Assembly (NCBI GenBank): GCA_012270965.1
Contig: JAAXHJ010000038.1
Location: forward strand, 1-49,176
Length of the DNA stretch: 49,176 nucleotides
Origin: Candidatus Palauibacter poriticola
GTDB taxonomy: Bacteria > Gemmatimonadota > Gemmatimonadetes > Palauibacterales > Palauibacteraceae
Direction of reading: 5' to 3'
The notes below the pieces were generated by a model, which saw only the letters and a program-made list of their open reading frames with translations, did no database searches and was not told where the DNA came from. Positions 19,721-28,959 of this stretch are shown here, piece after piece. The number at the start of each line of letters is the position of its first letter. Within the stretch, counting starts at the first letter, position 1. The position numbers and the translations under genes are program-made.

Positions 19721-20550
19721 GCCGGACTGCGGCATGCCCGCGCTGCGGGAGCCCCGCGTCGGGCAACTTCTGCGCGCAATGCGGGGCCCCGCTCGCCCGG
19801 CGCGCGGGATGTCCGGCCTGCCGGGCACCGCTCCGGAAGGACGCCCTCTACTGCGCCGCGTGCGGTACGCCCGTGGGCGCTTCGCCGCATAAGCCTCGTT
19901 CGGCCCTGCTCCCGTGGGTCCTCTCCGGCCTCGGGCTCGCGGCCTTCTCGGTGATGATCGCGGTGCTCGTCCAGCGGGGAAGCGTGACGCGGGTCGGAGA
20001 CATGACGATGACGGGCGGCCTCCCGGGCGAGACGATGGGCGGCCCCGCGCCGGCGTCGGCCGCGCAGGGCGATGCCGGAGCTGGCATGCCGACTATGGAG
20101 GAACTTGCCGCCATGGGCCCGCGCGGGGTCGCGGACCGGCTCTTCGAGCGCGTGATGCGGGAACACGAGGGCGGCGACTTCGAGCGCGCCGCCTTCTTCA
20201 TCGAGATGGCGCTGCAGGCGTACGACGCCGTCCCTCCGGGAGAGACCGATGCCGATGCACGGTTCCACGTCGGCCTCCTCCGGCTCCTCGCGGGAGAGTC
20301 CGGCCTTGCCCGGGAGATGGCGGACGAGATCCTCGCCGCGCATCCGGAGCACCTGCTCGGGCTTCTGCTCGCCGCGCGCGCGGCGGACTTCGAGGCGGAC
20401 GCGGACGCGGCGGAGGCGTTCAGAGCCCGCATCCGAACCCACGTGGAGGAGGCCGGGGGGATTCCCGACCTCCCCGAATACCAGGCCCATCGAACGCTGA
20501 TCGAGGGAGTGCTGCGAACGGACGGCGGAGAAGGCGAGGGCGGCGCATGA
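19717..20550 (+). CDS. Double zinc-ribbon membrane protein with TPR-like periplasmic part
   Basis: A 277-residue protein. The N-terminus has two CxxC...CxxC zinc ribbons (CPRCGSP...CAQCG and CPACRAP...CAACG, residues 7-50). A single transmembrane helix follows at about 63-85, then a low-complexity linker, and from about 125 a helical part with TPR-like features (GDFERAAFFIEMALQAYDAV, LLAGESGLAREMADEILAAHP). The ATG overlaps the TGA of the M28 gene, and its own TGA overlaps the M20 start, so it is tied to two peptidases. Such zinc-ribbon plus TPR proteins are common but poorly characterised; a role in organising or sensing peptide processing at the membrane is only a guess from context. Confidence 0.75.
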   Translation: MSRTAACPRCGSPASGNFCAQCGAPLARRAGCPACRAPLRKDALYCAACGTPVGASPHKPRSALLPWVLSGLGLAAFSVMIAVLVQRGSVTRVGDMTMTGGLPGETMGGPAPASAAQGDAGAGMPTMEELAAMGPRGVADRLFERVMREHEGGDFERAAFFIEMALQAYDAVPPGETDADARFHVGLLRLLAGESGLAREMADEILAAHPEHLLGLLLAARAADFEADADAAEAFRARIRTHVEEAGGIPDLPEYQAHRTLIEGVLRTDGGEGEGGA

Positions 20551-21839
20551 CCCGGCGGCGCACGACCGGCGTCGGCGCGAACGGCCGTACGCCCGCGCAG
20601 GCCGTGAGCGGCCGCATGGCCGAACTGCGCGACGAGTTCGTCGACTTCATCTCCCAACTCGTGCGCGAGGAATCCCCTTCCACCGACCCGGAAGCCCAGC
20701 GCGGCATCCGCGCGATCCTCGCGGATGCCTTGAGCGACATCGGTTTGGAGGTGGAGCACATCCCCGGACGGGCGAGCGGCGGCCACCTGCTGGCGCGGAG
20801 CCCCGCGACGGTGGACGGGCGCGCGGCGGAGGGGTCGGCGGCGGCGGAGGGGTCGGCGGCGGCGGAGGGGCCGGCGACGGGCGGGCCGGCGGCTGCGGAC
20901 GGGCTGGCTGCGGACGGGCTGGCGACGGGTGGGGCGCAGCTTCTCGTGGGACACATGGATACGGTGTGGCCCATCGGCACGCTGCGGGACATGCCGCTGC
21001 GGGTGTCCGACGGGCGCCTCTCGGGTCCCGGCGCCTTCGACATGAAGACCGGGCTCGCGATCGGCGTGTTCGCGCTGCGGGCGCTCCGCGACCTCGGGCT
21101 GGACGCCGGCGTCGCACCCGTCTTCCTCATCAACTCCGACGAGGAGATCGGCAGCCCCGAATCCGAGCCGCTGATTCGCGATCTCGCGCGCGTCGCGTCG
21201 CGGGCCTTCGTCCTCGAACCCGCGCTGGGGCACGGCGGCCGGCTCAAGACGCGGCGCAAGGGGATCGGCCAATACCACGTCGAGGTCGCGGGGCGGAGTG
21301 CGCACGCGGGACTCGCCCCGGAAGAGGGGGCCTCGGCGATCCTCGAACTTGCCCATGCGATCCGGCGGATCGATCGCTTGGCGGACCCCGAGACGGGGAC
21401 GACGATGAACGTGGGGCTCATCGCGGGCGGCTCGCGCCCCAACGTCGTCGCGGCGAGCGCGAGCTGCGAGGTGGACGTGCGCGTGTGGACGGCCGCGGAG
21501 GCCGACCGGATCCGCGAGGGAATGTTCGGACTAGAGCCCTACGTGCCGGGAACGCGGATCGAGGTCACGCAGGTGGCCGGCCGGGGGCCGCTGGAGCGGA
21601 CGCCGCGCAACGTCGCGCTCTGGAAGCGGGCGCTCCGGGTGGCGGACGAGATCGGCCTTGAACTCGGAGAGGGATCGGCGGGCGGCGGCTCGGACGGTAA
21701 CTTGACGAGCCAGTATACGGCGACGCTGGACGGGCTGGGGGCGGTGGGCGACGGTGCCCACGCGCGGCACGAGTTCGTGTGGATCGACCGGGCCGTGGAG
21801 CGCGTTGCGTTACTGGCGGGGCTGATCGCGGCCCGGTAG
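20547..21839 (+). CDS. M20-family metallopeptidase (carboxypeptidase G2-like)
   Basis: A 430-residue M20A peptidase. Metal-binding and catalytic residues are visible: His136 and Asp138 in VGHMDTVWP, Asp165 in GAFDMKTG, and Glu199-Glu200 in INSDEEIGSPES. The dimerisation lid (RKGIGQYHVEVAGRSAHAG) is also typical of glutamate carboxypeptidases. The protein lacks a signal peptide. ATG 20547 overlaps the zinc-ribbon gene's stop (ATGA). An odd feature is an alanine/glycine-rich insertion at about residues 88-129, just before the strand carrying His136, encoded by short tandem repeats. It probably hydrolyses a C-terminal amino acid or N-acyl amino acid in the cytoplasm, possibly downstream of the M28 peptidase. 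Confidence 0.9.
   Translation: MTRRRTTGVGANGRTPAQAVSGRMAELRDEFVDFISQLVREESPSTDPEAQRGIRAILADALSDIGLEVEHIPGRASGGHLLARSPATVDGRAAEGSAAAEGSAAAEGPATGGPAAADGLAADGLATGGAQLLVGHMDTVWPIGTLRDMPLRVSDGRLSGPGAFDMKTGLAIGVFALRALRDLGLDAGVAPVFLINSDEEIGSPESEPLIRDLARVASRAFVLEPALGHGGRLKTRRKGIGQYHVEVAGRSAHAGLAPEEGASAILELAHAIRRIDRLADPETGTTMNVGLIAGGSRPNVVAASASCEVDVRVWTAAEADRIREGMFGLEPYVPGTRIEVTQVAGRGPLERTPRNVALWKRALRVADEIGLELGEGSAGGGSDGNLTSQYTATLDGLGAVGDGAHARHEFVWIDRAVERVALLAGLIAAR
20824..20935 (+). repeat. Short in-frame tandem repeats inside the M20 peptidase gene
   Basis: Three near-identical 18-base units encode (A)AAEGS/P, followed by two 15-base units encoding AADGL. They form the alanine/glycine-rich insertion before the catalytic histidine. 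All unit lengths are multiples of three, so copy number can change without breaking the frame. Confidence 0.8.
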
Positions 21840-21904
21840 CGGCGGCCCGCCCGGTAGCGGCGGCCGGCCCCCCCGGAGGGGCTTCGAGAGGCGGCTTCGA
21901 CGGA

Positions 21905-23347
21905 ATGTTCTTTCGACAGGTTTTCGACGATACGCTCGCGCAGTACGCGTACCTGATCGGGTGCCAGCGCACCGGAGACGCGATCGTCATCGACCCGCAG
22001 CGCGACATCGACCGCTACGTGGATCTGGCGGCCCGCGAGGGCCTGCGAGTCGTCGCCGTGGCCGAGACGCACATTCACGCCGATTTCCTCTCCGGCGCGA
22101 GGGAGTTCGCCGAACGCTTCGGCACCCGGCTCTATCTGTCGGACGAGGGTGGCCCCGACTGGCGGTACGAGTGGGCCCGCCGCGGCGGCTATGACCACGT
22201 GCCGCTCCGGGACGGTGCCCGCTTCGAAACCGGCGACATCGAATTCCGGGCGCTGCATACGCCGGGACACACCCCCGAGCACCTGTCGTTTCTGGTCACG
22301 GACTGCGGTGCGGGGGCCGACGAACCCATGGGCCTCCTCTCGGGGGACTTCGTCTTCGTGGGCGACCTTGGCCGGCCGGACCTGCTCGAGACGGCGGCGC
22401 GGGTGAGGGGAGCGATGACCCCCTCCGCGCGCCGGCTGTACCGCTCGGTGCGGAGCTTCCTCGACCTGCCCGACTACCTACGCGTGTGGCCGGCCCACGG
22501 CGCCGGTTCCTCGTGCGGAAAGGCGCTCGGGGCCGTGCCGGAAACGACCGTGGGTTACGAGCGACGCTTCAGCCCGGCGATCGCCGCGGCGTTGGAGGGG
22601 GAAGAAGCCTTCGTCTCCCACATCCTCGAGGGACAGCCGGAGCCGCCGATGTACTTCGCCCGCATGAAGCGCGACAACTGCGGCGGGGTCCCGGTGCTGG
22701 GCGGCCTCCCGCGGCCGTCCCGACTCTCGCTGCCGGAAGCGCTGTCTCTCGCCGGGGCGGGTTCGAACGCCGACGAGGTCGTGATCGATGCGCGGCCGGA
22801 CCGCTCGGCCTTCATGGCCCGGCACCTTCCGGGGTCGGTCTACATCCCCCTCACGAAATCGTTCTGCACCGCGGCGGGCTCCATCTTGGACGAGGGGGCG
22901 AGGATCACGCTCATCATCGACGAGAGCAACGTCGGCTGGGCTGTGCGGCGTCTGGTGCGGATCGGATTCGACGATGTAAGGGGCTTCGTGGAGCCCGAGG
23001 CGATCGAACGATACTTTGACGCGGGCGGAGAGGCGGCGGCGATCCCGGAGATCGACCTGGAGGCGGCGAGCCGACTGTCGACGAACGGGCGGGGCGAGGT
23101 GCTCGACGTGAGGTACGCCTCGGAGTACGCGGCCTCACACCTGCCCGGCGCCGTCAACGCCTCCTACACCCGGCTGCCCGACTACGCGGACCGGCTGCCG
23201 CCGAACGGTCCGCTGCTCGTACACTGCCTGAGCGGCGCGCGGGCCGCGGTGGCCGCGAGCTATCTGTCCCGCGAGGGGCGCGACGTGCACTACATCAACG
23301 ACCTGTTCACCGCATACGCGGGACCGCTGGAAACCGGAGGACCCTAA
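21905..23347 (+). CDS. MBL-fold persulfide dioxygenase-like protein with two rhodanese domains
   Basis: A 480-residue fusion. Residues 1-240 are a metallo-beta-lactamase fold of the ETHE1/CstB/Blh type: ETHIHADFLSG gives His56, His58 and Asp60, and further ligands lie in HTPGHTPEHLS and GDFVFVGDLGRPD. Two rhodanese domains follow. The first (about 270-370) has no cysteine in its active loop (IIDESNVGWAVRRL) and is degenerate; the second has VHCLSGARAAVAA with Cys441 as the persulfide-carrying residue. The family oxidises persulfides such as glutathione persulfide to sulfite and protects against sulfide. ATG 21905 begins the MBL fold exactly; the open frame extends upstream into the M20 gene without support. 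No CstR/BigR-type repressor or SQR gene is adjacent. Confidence 0.88.
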   Translation: MFFRQVFDDTLAQYAYLIGCQRTGDAIVIDPQRDIDRYVDLAAREGLRVVAVAETHIHADFLSGAREFAERFGTRLYLSDEGGPDWRYEWARRGGYDHVPLRDGARFETGDIEFRALHTPGHTPEHLSFLVTDCGAGADEPMGLLSGDFVFVGDLGRPDLLETAARVRGAMTPSARRLYRSVRSFLDLPDYLRVWPAHGAGSSCGKALGAVPETTVGYERRFSPAIAAALEGEEAFVSHILEGQPEPPMYFARMKRDNCGGVPVLGGLPRPSRLSLPEALSLAGAGSNADEVVIDARPDRSAFMARHLPGSVYIPLTKSFCTAAGSILDEGARITLIIDESNVGWAVRRLVRIGFDDVRGFVEPEAIERYFDAGGEAAAIPEIDLEAASRLSTNGRGEVLDVRYASEYAASHLPGAVNASYTRLPDYADRLPPNGPLLVHCLSGARAAVAASYLSREGRDVHYINDLFTAYAGPLETGGP

Positions 23348-23350
23348 ATC

Positions 23351-25687
23351 ATGGTCACAATCATGAAGATCCGATCATTGGCCGTCACGTTCGCCGCCGT
23401 CGCCGCCTTGGCCTTTTCGGCCGCGACGGCTGGCTCCGCCTCGCTCGCCGCACAGGGGTTCGGCAGTTCGGTGCTCGTGGGAGAGGACGAAATCCTGGTC
23501 GGAGAGCCCGCCTCCGAGCGCGAGCCCGGAAGCGTGCGCGTCTTCCGCGCCGGCGGTTGGGACGAGGTGCAGACGCTGTACGCGCCGGACGCGGCGGTGC
23601 GAGACGGCTTCGGGGCCGCGCTGGCGTCCATCGGATCGCACTTGTTCGTGGGCGCGCCGGGAGCGGGCGCCGTCCACGTGTTCGAGCGCGAGGGCATCGA
23701 ATGGCGGCATGCCGCGGAGATCCCCTCGCCCGGCGTGGAGGCGTTCGGGCGCTCGCTGGCAGCGGCGAACGCGCACCTGCTCGTGGCGGCCGCCGATGGT
23801 GTCGGCGGGCCGGGTGTCGTCGTCGCCTACGGGCGCGTGAACGGGAGCTGGGAGGAGAAGGCGCGTCTGGCGGCGGACGGCGCACCGGCGGGGTTCGGGG
23901 CTTCGATCGCGCTCGGCGGTGCTCTCGCGCTGGTCGGCGCGCCCCTCGTCGATGAGGGTCGCGGCGCGGCGTACCTCTTTCGCTTCGACGCAAGTGCGGG
24001 CTGGCAGCGAGTCGCGCAACTCGGCGGCGATGACGCCGAGGCGGGACGCGCCTTCGGATCGGCGGTCGCGTTCGCGGGCGACGAGGCGCTGGTCGGCGCA
24101 GCCGGTCAGGACGCCGGGCTCGGGGCCATCCACCGGTTCGCGAGGAACGCCGCCGGGGAGTGGCAGCTCGCCGGGACCGTGACGCCCGACAACGACGCCC
24201 CCACCGCGTTCGGTGCCGCGCTCGCAGTGGACGGCCCCGTCGCGTGGGTCGGCGCGCCATTGGCCGCCGGAAGCGGTCTTGTGTACCGGCTTGAACGCTC
24301 CGAGGACGGCTGGACGGTGGACTCCGGACTCGAGATGCCGGGCCGGGAGCCGGTCCGGACGGGGCGCGTGGTGGCTGCGGGGAGCGGCCGGGTCGTCGCG
24401 GGTCTGCCAGCGGACGACTTCGGGGCCGGGTCCGCGATGCTCCGCGACGCCGGGTCCTCCGGGTTGGTCCGGCTCGCGAGCGAGCAGGTCGGGCTCTCCT
24501 CGATCTCCGGCGGCCGGATCGACTGCGAGGAGGGGCTCGCGGAGGGCTTCGACTGCGACCGCGTGGATCTCCTCTCCTTCATCCCGCGCGAAGAACTCGG
24601 TGCCCCCCGCGGCGTCCGCCTCAACGACGTGTGGGGCTGGACCGATCCGGCGACGCGGCGCGAATACGCGCTCGTGGGCCGCATGGACGGAATCGCGTTC
24701 GTCGACGTCACGGATCCGTTCAACCCGCGGTATCTCGGCAACTTCGCCAAGACTCCCGGCAGCCAGTCCAACACGTGGCGCGACATGAAGGTGTTCCGGG
24801 ACCACATGTTCGTCGTCGCCGACGGGGCGGGGCAGCATGGAATGCAGGTCTTTGACCTCACCCAGCTCCGCGACGCCACGGAACCCCGGGAGTGGGAGCC
24901 CACGGCCCTGTATGAGGATGTCGCCTCGGTTCACAACGTTGCGATCAACGAAGAGACGGGCTTCGCCTACTTGGTGGGCGCGTCGGGCGGCGGGGAGACG
25001 TGCGGCGGCGGTTCGCACATCGTCGACATCAACGACCCGCTCCACCCCGTATTCGTCGGCTGCTTCGCCCATCCCAACACCGGGCGCCGCAACACCGGCA
25101 ACTCGCACGACACGCAGTGCGTCGTCTACCACGGACCCGACGAGGACTACGCGGGCCGCGAGATCTGCGTGAACGCGAACGAGACGGCGATTTCGATCGC
25201 CGACGTGACGGACAAGTCGAACCCGGTCGCCGTGGCCCGGGCCGAATACGCGAACGTGGCCTACGCGCACCAGGGCTGGCTCACGGAGGACCACGCCTAC
25301 TTCTACTCCAACGATGAACTCGACGAGGTGAGCGGGCAGGTGGACGCGACGCGGACGCTCGTGTGGGATCTGCGGGACCTCGACGATCCGCTCCTCGTGC
25401 GGGAGTACTACAGCCCGACGAAGGTCACCGACCACAACCTCTACGTGCGCGGCGACCGCCTATACATGTCGAACAACCGCGCCGGGCTGCGGGTGCTCGA
25501 CATCAGCGACCCCGAGAACCCGACGGAGGCGGGGAGCTTCGATACCACGCCCTGGAGCGAGGACGCGGCGGGCTTCGACGGCACGTGGAGCGTCTATCCC
25601 TATTTCGAGAGCGGGACGATCCTCCTCTCGAGCCGGCGCGAGGGACTGTTTCTCGTGAAGCCGAGGGAAGAGCGGCTTGTCCCCTGA
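23351..25687 (+). CDS. Secreted choice-of-anchor-B protein with FG-GAP-like and LVIVD repeats
   Basis: A 778-residue secreted protein. It has a signal peptide (1 to about 35, ending SLAAQ) and then about six beta-propeller repeats of the FG-GAP/integrin-like type (repeated 'FGxALAxxGxxxxVGAP', about 35-370). From about 375 on it follows the 'choice-of-anchor B' pattern with LVIVD-type blades (VDVTDPFNPRYLGNF, VFDLTQLRDA, VDINDPLHPVFVGCF, VLDISDPENPTEAGSF). No sorting or anchor segment is seen at the C-terminus, which ends in RLVP. ATG 23351 has GGAGG ten bases upstream and lies three bases after the MBL/rhodanese stop, so it is in the same transcription unit. Function of this family is unknown; binding at the cell surface is likely. 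A shorter paralogue is present at 33703-35724. Confidence 0.85.
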   Translation: MVTIMKIRSLAVTFAAVAALAFSAATAGSASLAAQGFGSSVLVGEDEILVGEPASEREPGSVRVFRAGGWDEVQTLYAPDAAVRDGFGAALASIGSHLFVGAPGAGAVHVFEREGIEWRHAAEIPSPGVEAFGRSLAAANAHLLVAAADGVGGPGVVVAYGRVNGSWEEKARLAADGAPAGFGASIALGGALALVGAPLVDEGRGAAYLFRFDASAGWQRVAQLGGDDAEAGRAFGSAVAFAGDEALVGAAGQDAGLGAIHRFARNAAGEWQLAGTVTPDNDAPTAFGAALAVDGPVAWVGAPLAAGSGLVYRLERSEDGWTVDSGLEMPGREPVRTGRVVAAGSGRVVAGLPADDFGAGSAMLRDAGSSGLVRLASEQVGLSSISGGRIDCEEGLAEGFDCDRVDLLSFIPREELGAPRGVRLNDVWGWTDPATRREYALVGRMDGIAFVDVTDPFNPRYLGNFAKTPGSQSNTWRDMKVFRDHMFVVADGAGQHGMQVFDLTQLRDATEPREWEPTALYEDVASVHNVAINEETGFAYLVGASGGGETCGGGSHIVDINDPLHPVFVGCFAHPNTGRRNTGNSHDTQCVVYHGPDEDYAGREICVNANETAISIADVTDKSNPVAVARAEYANVAYAHQGWLTEDHAYFYSNDELDEVSGQVDATRTLVWDLRDLDDPLLVREYYSPTKVTDHNLYVRGDRLYMSNNRAGLRVLDISDPENPTEAGSFDTTPWSEDAAGFDGTWSVYPYFESGTILLSSRREGLFLVKPREERLVP

Positions 25688-25823
25688 CCGGTTCCTCGGA
25701 AGCCGCCCGCCCGTGGCGGAAGCCCCGCCGCGTTCGAGGCGCCTCGGCGCTCTCGGCGCCGACATGGGGTTTCGCCGCGGGCTTCGGCTAGTCGCGGGCC
25801 GTTGAGGGCGGACGCTTCCCGTC

Positions 25824-27503
25824 ATGTGTTCCGTCCTCGGCATCTTCGAGATCGAACCCGGTGCCGCGGGCCTTCGCCGCCGGGCGCTCGACCTCTCGCG
25901 GCGGCAGCGGCACCGGGGGCCGGACTGGAGCGGCATCTACGCGGGCGAGCGGGCCATTCTCGCGCACGAACGGCTTTCGATCGTCGACGTGGAGAGCGGC
26001 GCGCAACCCCTCTTCGGCCCCGGCCGCGCGACGGTGCTCGCGGTCAATGGCGAGATCTACAACCACCGGGCGCTGGAGCGAGGCGTGGCGCGCGGGTATC
26101 CGTTCCGGACCCGCTCGGACTGCGAGGTCATCCTCGCCCTGTACGAGGGGCGGCCCGACGACCCCGCGAAGTGGCTCAATGAACTCAGCGGGATCTTCGC
26201 GTTCGCCCTCTACGACGAGACGCGCGACCGCTACCTGATCGCGCGCGATCCCATCGGAGTCATGCCGCTCTACACGGGGCGGGACACGGCCGGGCGCTTC
26301 TACGTCGCCTCCGAGATGAAGGCGCTCATCGACACCTGTCCGGAGATCCACGACTTCCCCCCGGGGCACGTGCTCGACAGCGGCAGCGGCGATGGCCGGC
26401 CCGTGCCGTACTACCGCCCGGCGTGGCGCGAGTACGACGCGGTGGGGGGCGGACCGGCGGCTCCCGCGCGGCTGCGCGAGGCGCTGGAGGAGGCAGTGCA
26501 CCGACAGCTCATGTCGGACGTGCCGTACGGAGTGCTGCTGTCGGGCGGCCTCGATTCATCGCTCATCTCGGCGCTGGCCATGAAGTTCTCGCGCCGCCGC
26601 GTGGAGACGGGGGATGCGGAGGAGGCGTGGTGGCCGCGTCTGCACTCGTTCGCGGTCGGGCTCGAGGGCGGCCCGGACCTGGGGGCGGCGCGCTCGGCCG
26701 CCGAAGCGATCGGCACGGTGCATCACGAGATCGTGTACACGCTTCAGGAGGGGCTTGACGCGATCTCCGACGTCATCCGGCACTTGGAGACGTTCGACGT
26801 GACGACGGTGCGCGCGTCCACGCCGATGTACCTCATGGCCCGCCGCATCAAGGCGATGGGGATCAAGATGGTGCTCTCGGGCGAGGGCGCCGACGAGGTT
26901 TTCGGGGGCTACCTTTACTTCCACAAGGCCCCAGACGCGCGCGCGTTCCACGACGAGACCGTCCGCAAGCTAGACCAGCTCCACAAGTACGACTGCCTGC
27001 GCGCGAACAAGTCGATGGCGGCCTGGGGCGTGGAAGCCCGCGTCCCCTTCCTCGACCGCGAGTTCCTCGACGTGGCGATGGCGCTCGACCCGGAGTCGAA
27101 GCGGCCGGCGGACGGCCGCATGGAGAAGCACATCCTGCGCGAAGCGTTCGAGGGACTCCTTCCGGACGAGATCCTCTGGCGCCAGAAGGAACAGTTCTCG
27201 GACGGGGTGGGCTACTCCTGGATCGACAGCCTGAAGGAAATGGCCGAGGACGAGATCGGCGACGGACAACTCGCGAGGGCGGCCGCGCGTTTCCCCACCA
27301 ACACGCCGCTCACGAAGGAGGCGTATCTCTACCGCTCCATCTTCGCGTCGCACTTCCCGGGCGAGCCGGCCGTCCGCTGCGTCCCGGAGGGTCCGAGCAT
27401 CGCGTGCAGCACGCCCGCCGCGATCGCCTGGGACCCCGCCTTCGCCGCCATGGCCGACCCCTCCGGCCGCGCCGTGCGGGGCGTCCACGCCCACAGCTAC
27501 TGA
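25824..27503 (+). CDS. asnB: Asparagine synthase (glutamine-hydrolysing)
   Basis: A 559-residue class II glutamine amidotransferase, the same length as E. coli AsnB. Cys2 is the N-terminal nucleophile (after Met removal), followed by RHRGPDWSG and VNGEIYNHRAL of the glutaminase domain. The synthetase domain has the PP-loop SGGLDSS at 240-246 and the GEGADEVFGGYLYF motif. It makes asparagine from aspartate, glutamine and ATP in the cytoplasm. The ATG starts exactly at the nucleophile. It is separated from the gene before by 136 bases and from the one after by 154 bases, so it is probably transcribed alone. No features suggest a peptide-antibiotic role (no lasso or NRPS neighbours). Confidence 0.95.
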   Translation: MCSVLGIFEIEPGAAGLRRRALDLSRRQRHRGPDWSGIYAGERAILAHERLSIVDVESGAQPLFGPGRATVLAVNGEIYNHRALERGVARGYPFRTRSDCEVILALYEGRPDDPAKWLNELSGIFAFALYDETRDRYLIARDPIGVMPLYTGRDTAGRFYVASEMKALIDTCPEIHDFPPGHVLDSGSGDGRPVPYYRPAWREYDAVGGGPAAPARLREALEEAVHRQLMSDVPYGVLLSGGLDSSLISALAMKFSRRRVETGDAEEAWWPRLHSFAVGLEGGPDLGAARSAAEAIGTVHHEIVYTLQEGLDAISDVIRHLETFDVTTVRASTPMYLMARRIKAMGIKMVLSGEGADEVFGGYLYFHKAPDARAFHDETVRKLDQLHKYDCLRANKSMAAWGVEARVPFLDREFLDVAMALDPESKRPADGRMEKHILREAFEGLLPDEILWRQKEQFSDGVGYSWIDSLKEMAEDEIGDGQLARAAARFPTNTPLTKEAYLYRSIFASHFPGEPAVRCVPEGPSIACSTPAAIAWDPAFAAMADPSGRAVRGVHAHSY

Positions 27504-27657
27504 TTCGGCCCGTTAGGGGACGGCCGTTCAACGCGGTAGTCTACCGGTCCCCATCGGCGCGCCCCGGTGGTACCGGCCACGCCGTTTGACGGCACGATGA
27601 TACGAACCGAGAATATCAACGCGGACCCCAAGGCCACTCGTTGCCACCCATCGAGAC

Positions 27658-28959
27658 ATGGACGAAAGAGACCAGAATGCGCGACCCGACGGCGACCCGG
27701 ACGTCATACGGCCCGGTGGTGTGAGGGAGCGTCTTGCGGTGGCTCCGGTGAGGCCCTCTCGATCGCTCACGGAACCGCCGCTGGTCTCCAATGACGACGA
27801 ATCATCCGCTCCCTCGCAGCTCGGGCGGTTCGCGGAGGCCCCCGACCTCGGGGAAGAGGGAGACGTGAGGGAGGGGGTCGAGCGAGAGGAACTGGAGACC
27901 GACGATCTGATCCGCAAGCCTTTCGATCCCAGAAAAATTCGGATCGTCACCAAGCAGCCGACGGTGGATCTCGTCTTGGCCAGAATACGCAACGACGAGA
28001 TCAATCTCCAGCCCGATTTTCAGCGGGGCAGCGACATCTGGCCGCCCCGGACCAAGAGCCGTCTGATCGAATCGCTTCTCCTGCGGATTCCTCTCCCCGT
28101 ATTCTACGTGGCGGCCGATCAAGACGACAATTGGATAGTCGTTGACGGCCTGCAGCGGCTTGGCGCGCTTAGGGATTTTGTATTGGAGGAGACGCTGCGT
28201 CTACGCGGACTGGAATACCTGAGCAAGTTCGAGGGGAACCGTTACAGCGATTTGCCCCGTCCCATGCAGCGTCGCATCAACGAGACGCAACTGTCCTGCC
28301 ACATTATCGAGCCGGGCACGCCACCGGAGGTCATGTACAACATCTTCAAGCGTATCAACACCGAGGGCAGGCCTCTGACAGGGCAGGAGGTTCGGCATGC
28401 GCTCAACCCGGGCCCGGCTCGCGATCTGCTCGGCGAACTGGCGAACTCCGATGAATTCCTGACGGCCACTGGTCGTTCGGTCAATCCACGGCGAATGGCG
28501 GATCGGGAATGCGTACTCCGCTTTCTGGCCTTCCGGTGCCTTGGAGTGGAGGAGTACGCCGGTAAGCTCGACGATTTCCTGTTGAGGGCAATGAAGCTGT
28601 TGAACCAGGATCCAAGTCGACATGCGGTCTTGGCTGACGACTTCCGTCGCGCCATGTCATTGGCCTCGAGTGTTTTCGGAGGTGAGGCGTTTCGCAAGCT
28701 ACGCCGACCAGGCTTCGCGCAGTGGCGACGCCCCGTGAGCAAGCCCCTGTTCGAGAGCTTGGCGGTCGCGCTGGCGGAAATCACTGCGGATCGAATCCCG
28801 CTCTTGATCGACCGCAAGGACGACGTCGTACTCGATTTGGTACGGCTCAAGGAGGATCCGGAGTTCGTCGAGAGCATCAGCATTGGGACGCAGACTACAA
28901 GGCAGGTGGCCATTCGGTTCGCACGGACCGGAGAACTCATACGAGGAATACTCCGGTGA
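27658..28959 (+). CDS. DUF262-domain protein, first gene of a putative defence cassette
   Basis: A 433-residue protein. After an acidic, low-complexity N-terminus (1 to about 90), the DUF262 (ParB/Srx-like) fold appears: LQPDFQRGSDIWPP (118-131), LLRIPLPVFYV and the nucleotide-binding signature VVDGLQRL with Asp163, Gln166 and Arg167. A helical C-terminal part follows (FKRINTEGRPLTGQEVRHAL is characteristic). DUF262 proteins such as GmrS and SspE use NTP hydrolysis to drive DNA restriction, but here no DUF1524 HNH nuclease domain is attached. The TGA overlaps the GTG start of the ATPase gene, so both are made together. ATG 27658 lacks a clear ribosome site; a later start at the DUF262 core is possible. 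Defence function is inferred from family and context. Confidence 0.82.
   Translation: MDERDQNARPDGDPDVIRPGGVRERLAVAPVRPSRSLTEPPLVSNDDESSAPSQLGRFAEAPDLGEEGDVREGVEREELETDDLIRKPFDPRKIRIVTKQPTVDLVLARIRNDEINLQPDFQRGSDIWPPRTKSRLIESLLLRIPLPVFYVAADQDDNWIVVDGLQRLGALRDFVLEETLRLRGLEYLSKFEGNRYSDLPRPMQRRINETQLSCHIIEPGTPPEVMYNIFKRINTEGRPLTGQEVRHALNPGPARDLLGELANSDEFLTATGRSVNPRRMADRECVLRFLAFRCLGVEEYAGKLDDFLLRAMKLLNQDPSRHAVLADDFRRAMSLASSVFGGEAFRKLRRPGFAQWRRPVSKPLFESLAVALAEITADRIPLLIDRKDDVVLDLVRLKEDPEFVESISIGTQTTRQVAIRFARTGELIRGILR

Noticed and set aside
27504..27657. Rho-independent terminator after asparagine synthase
   Set aside because: Some inverted repeats (CCGGT/ACCGG) are present, but stems are short and no T-run follows.
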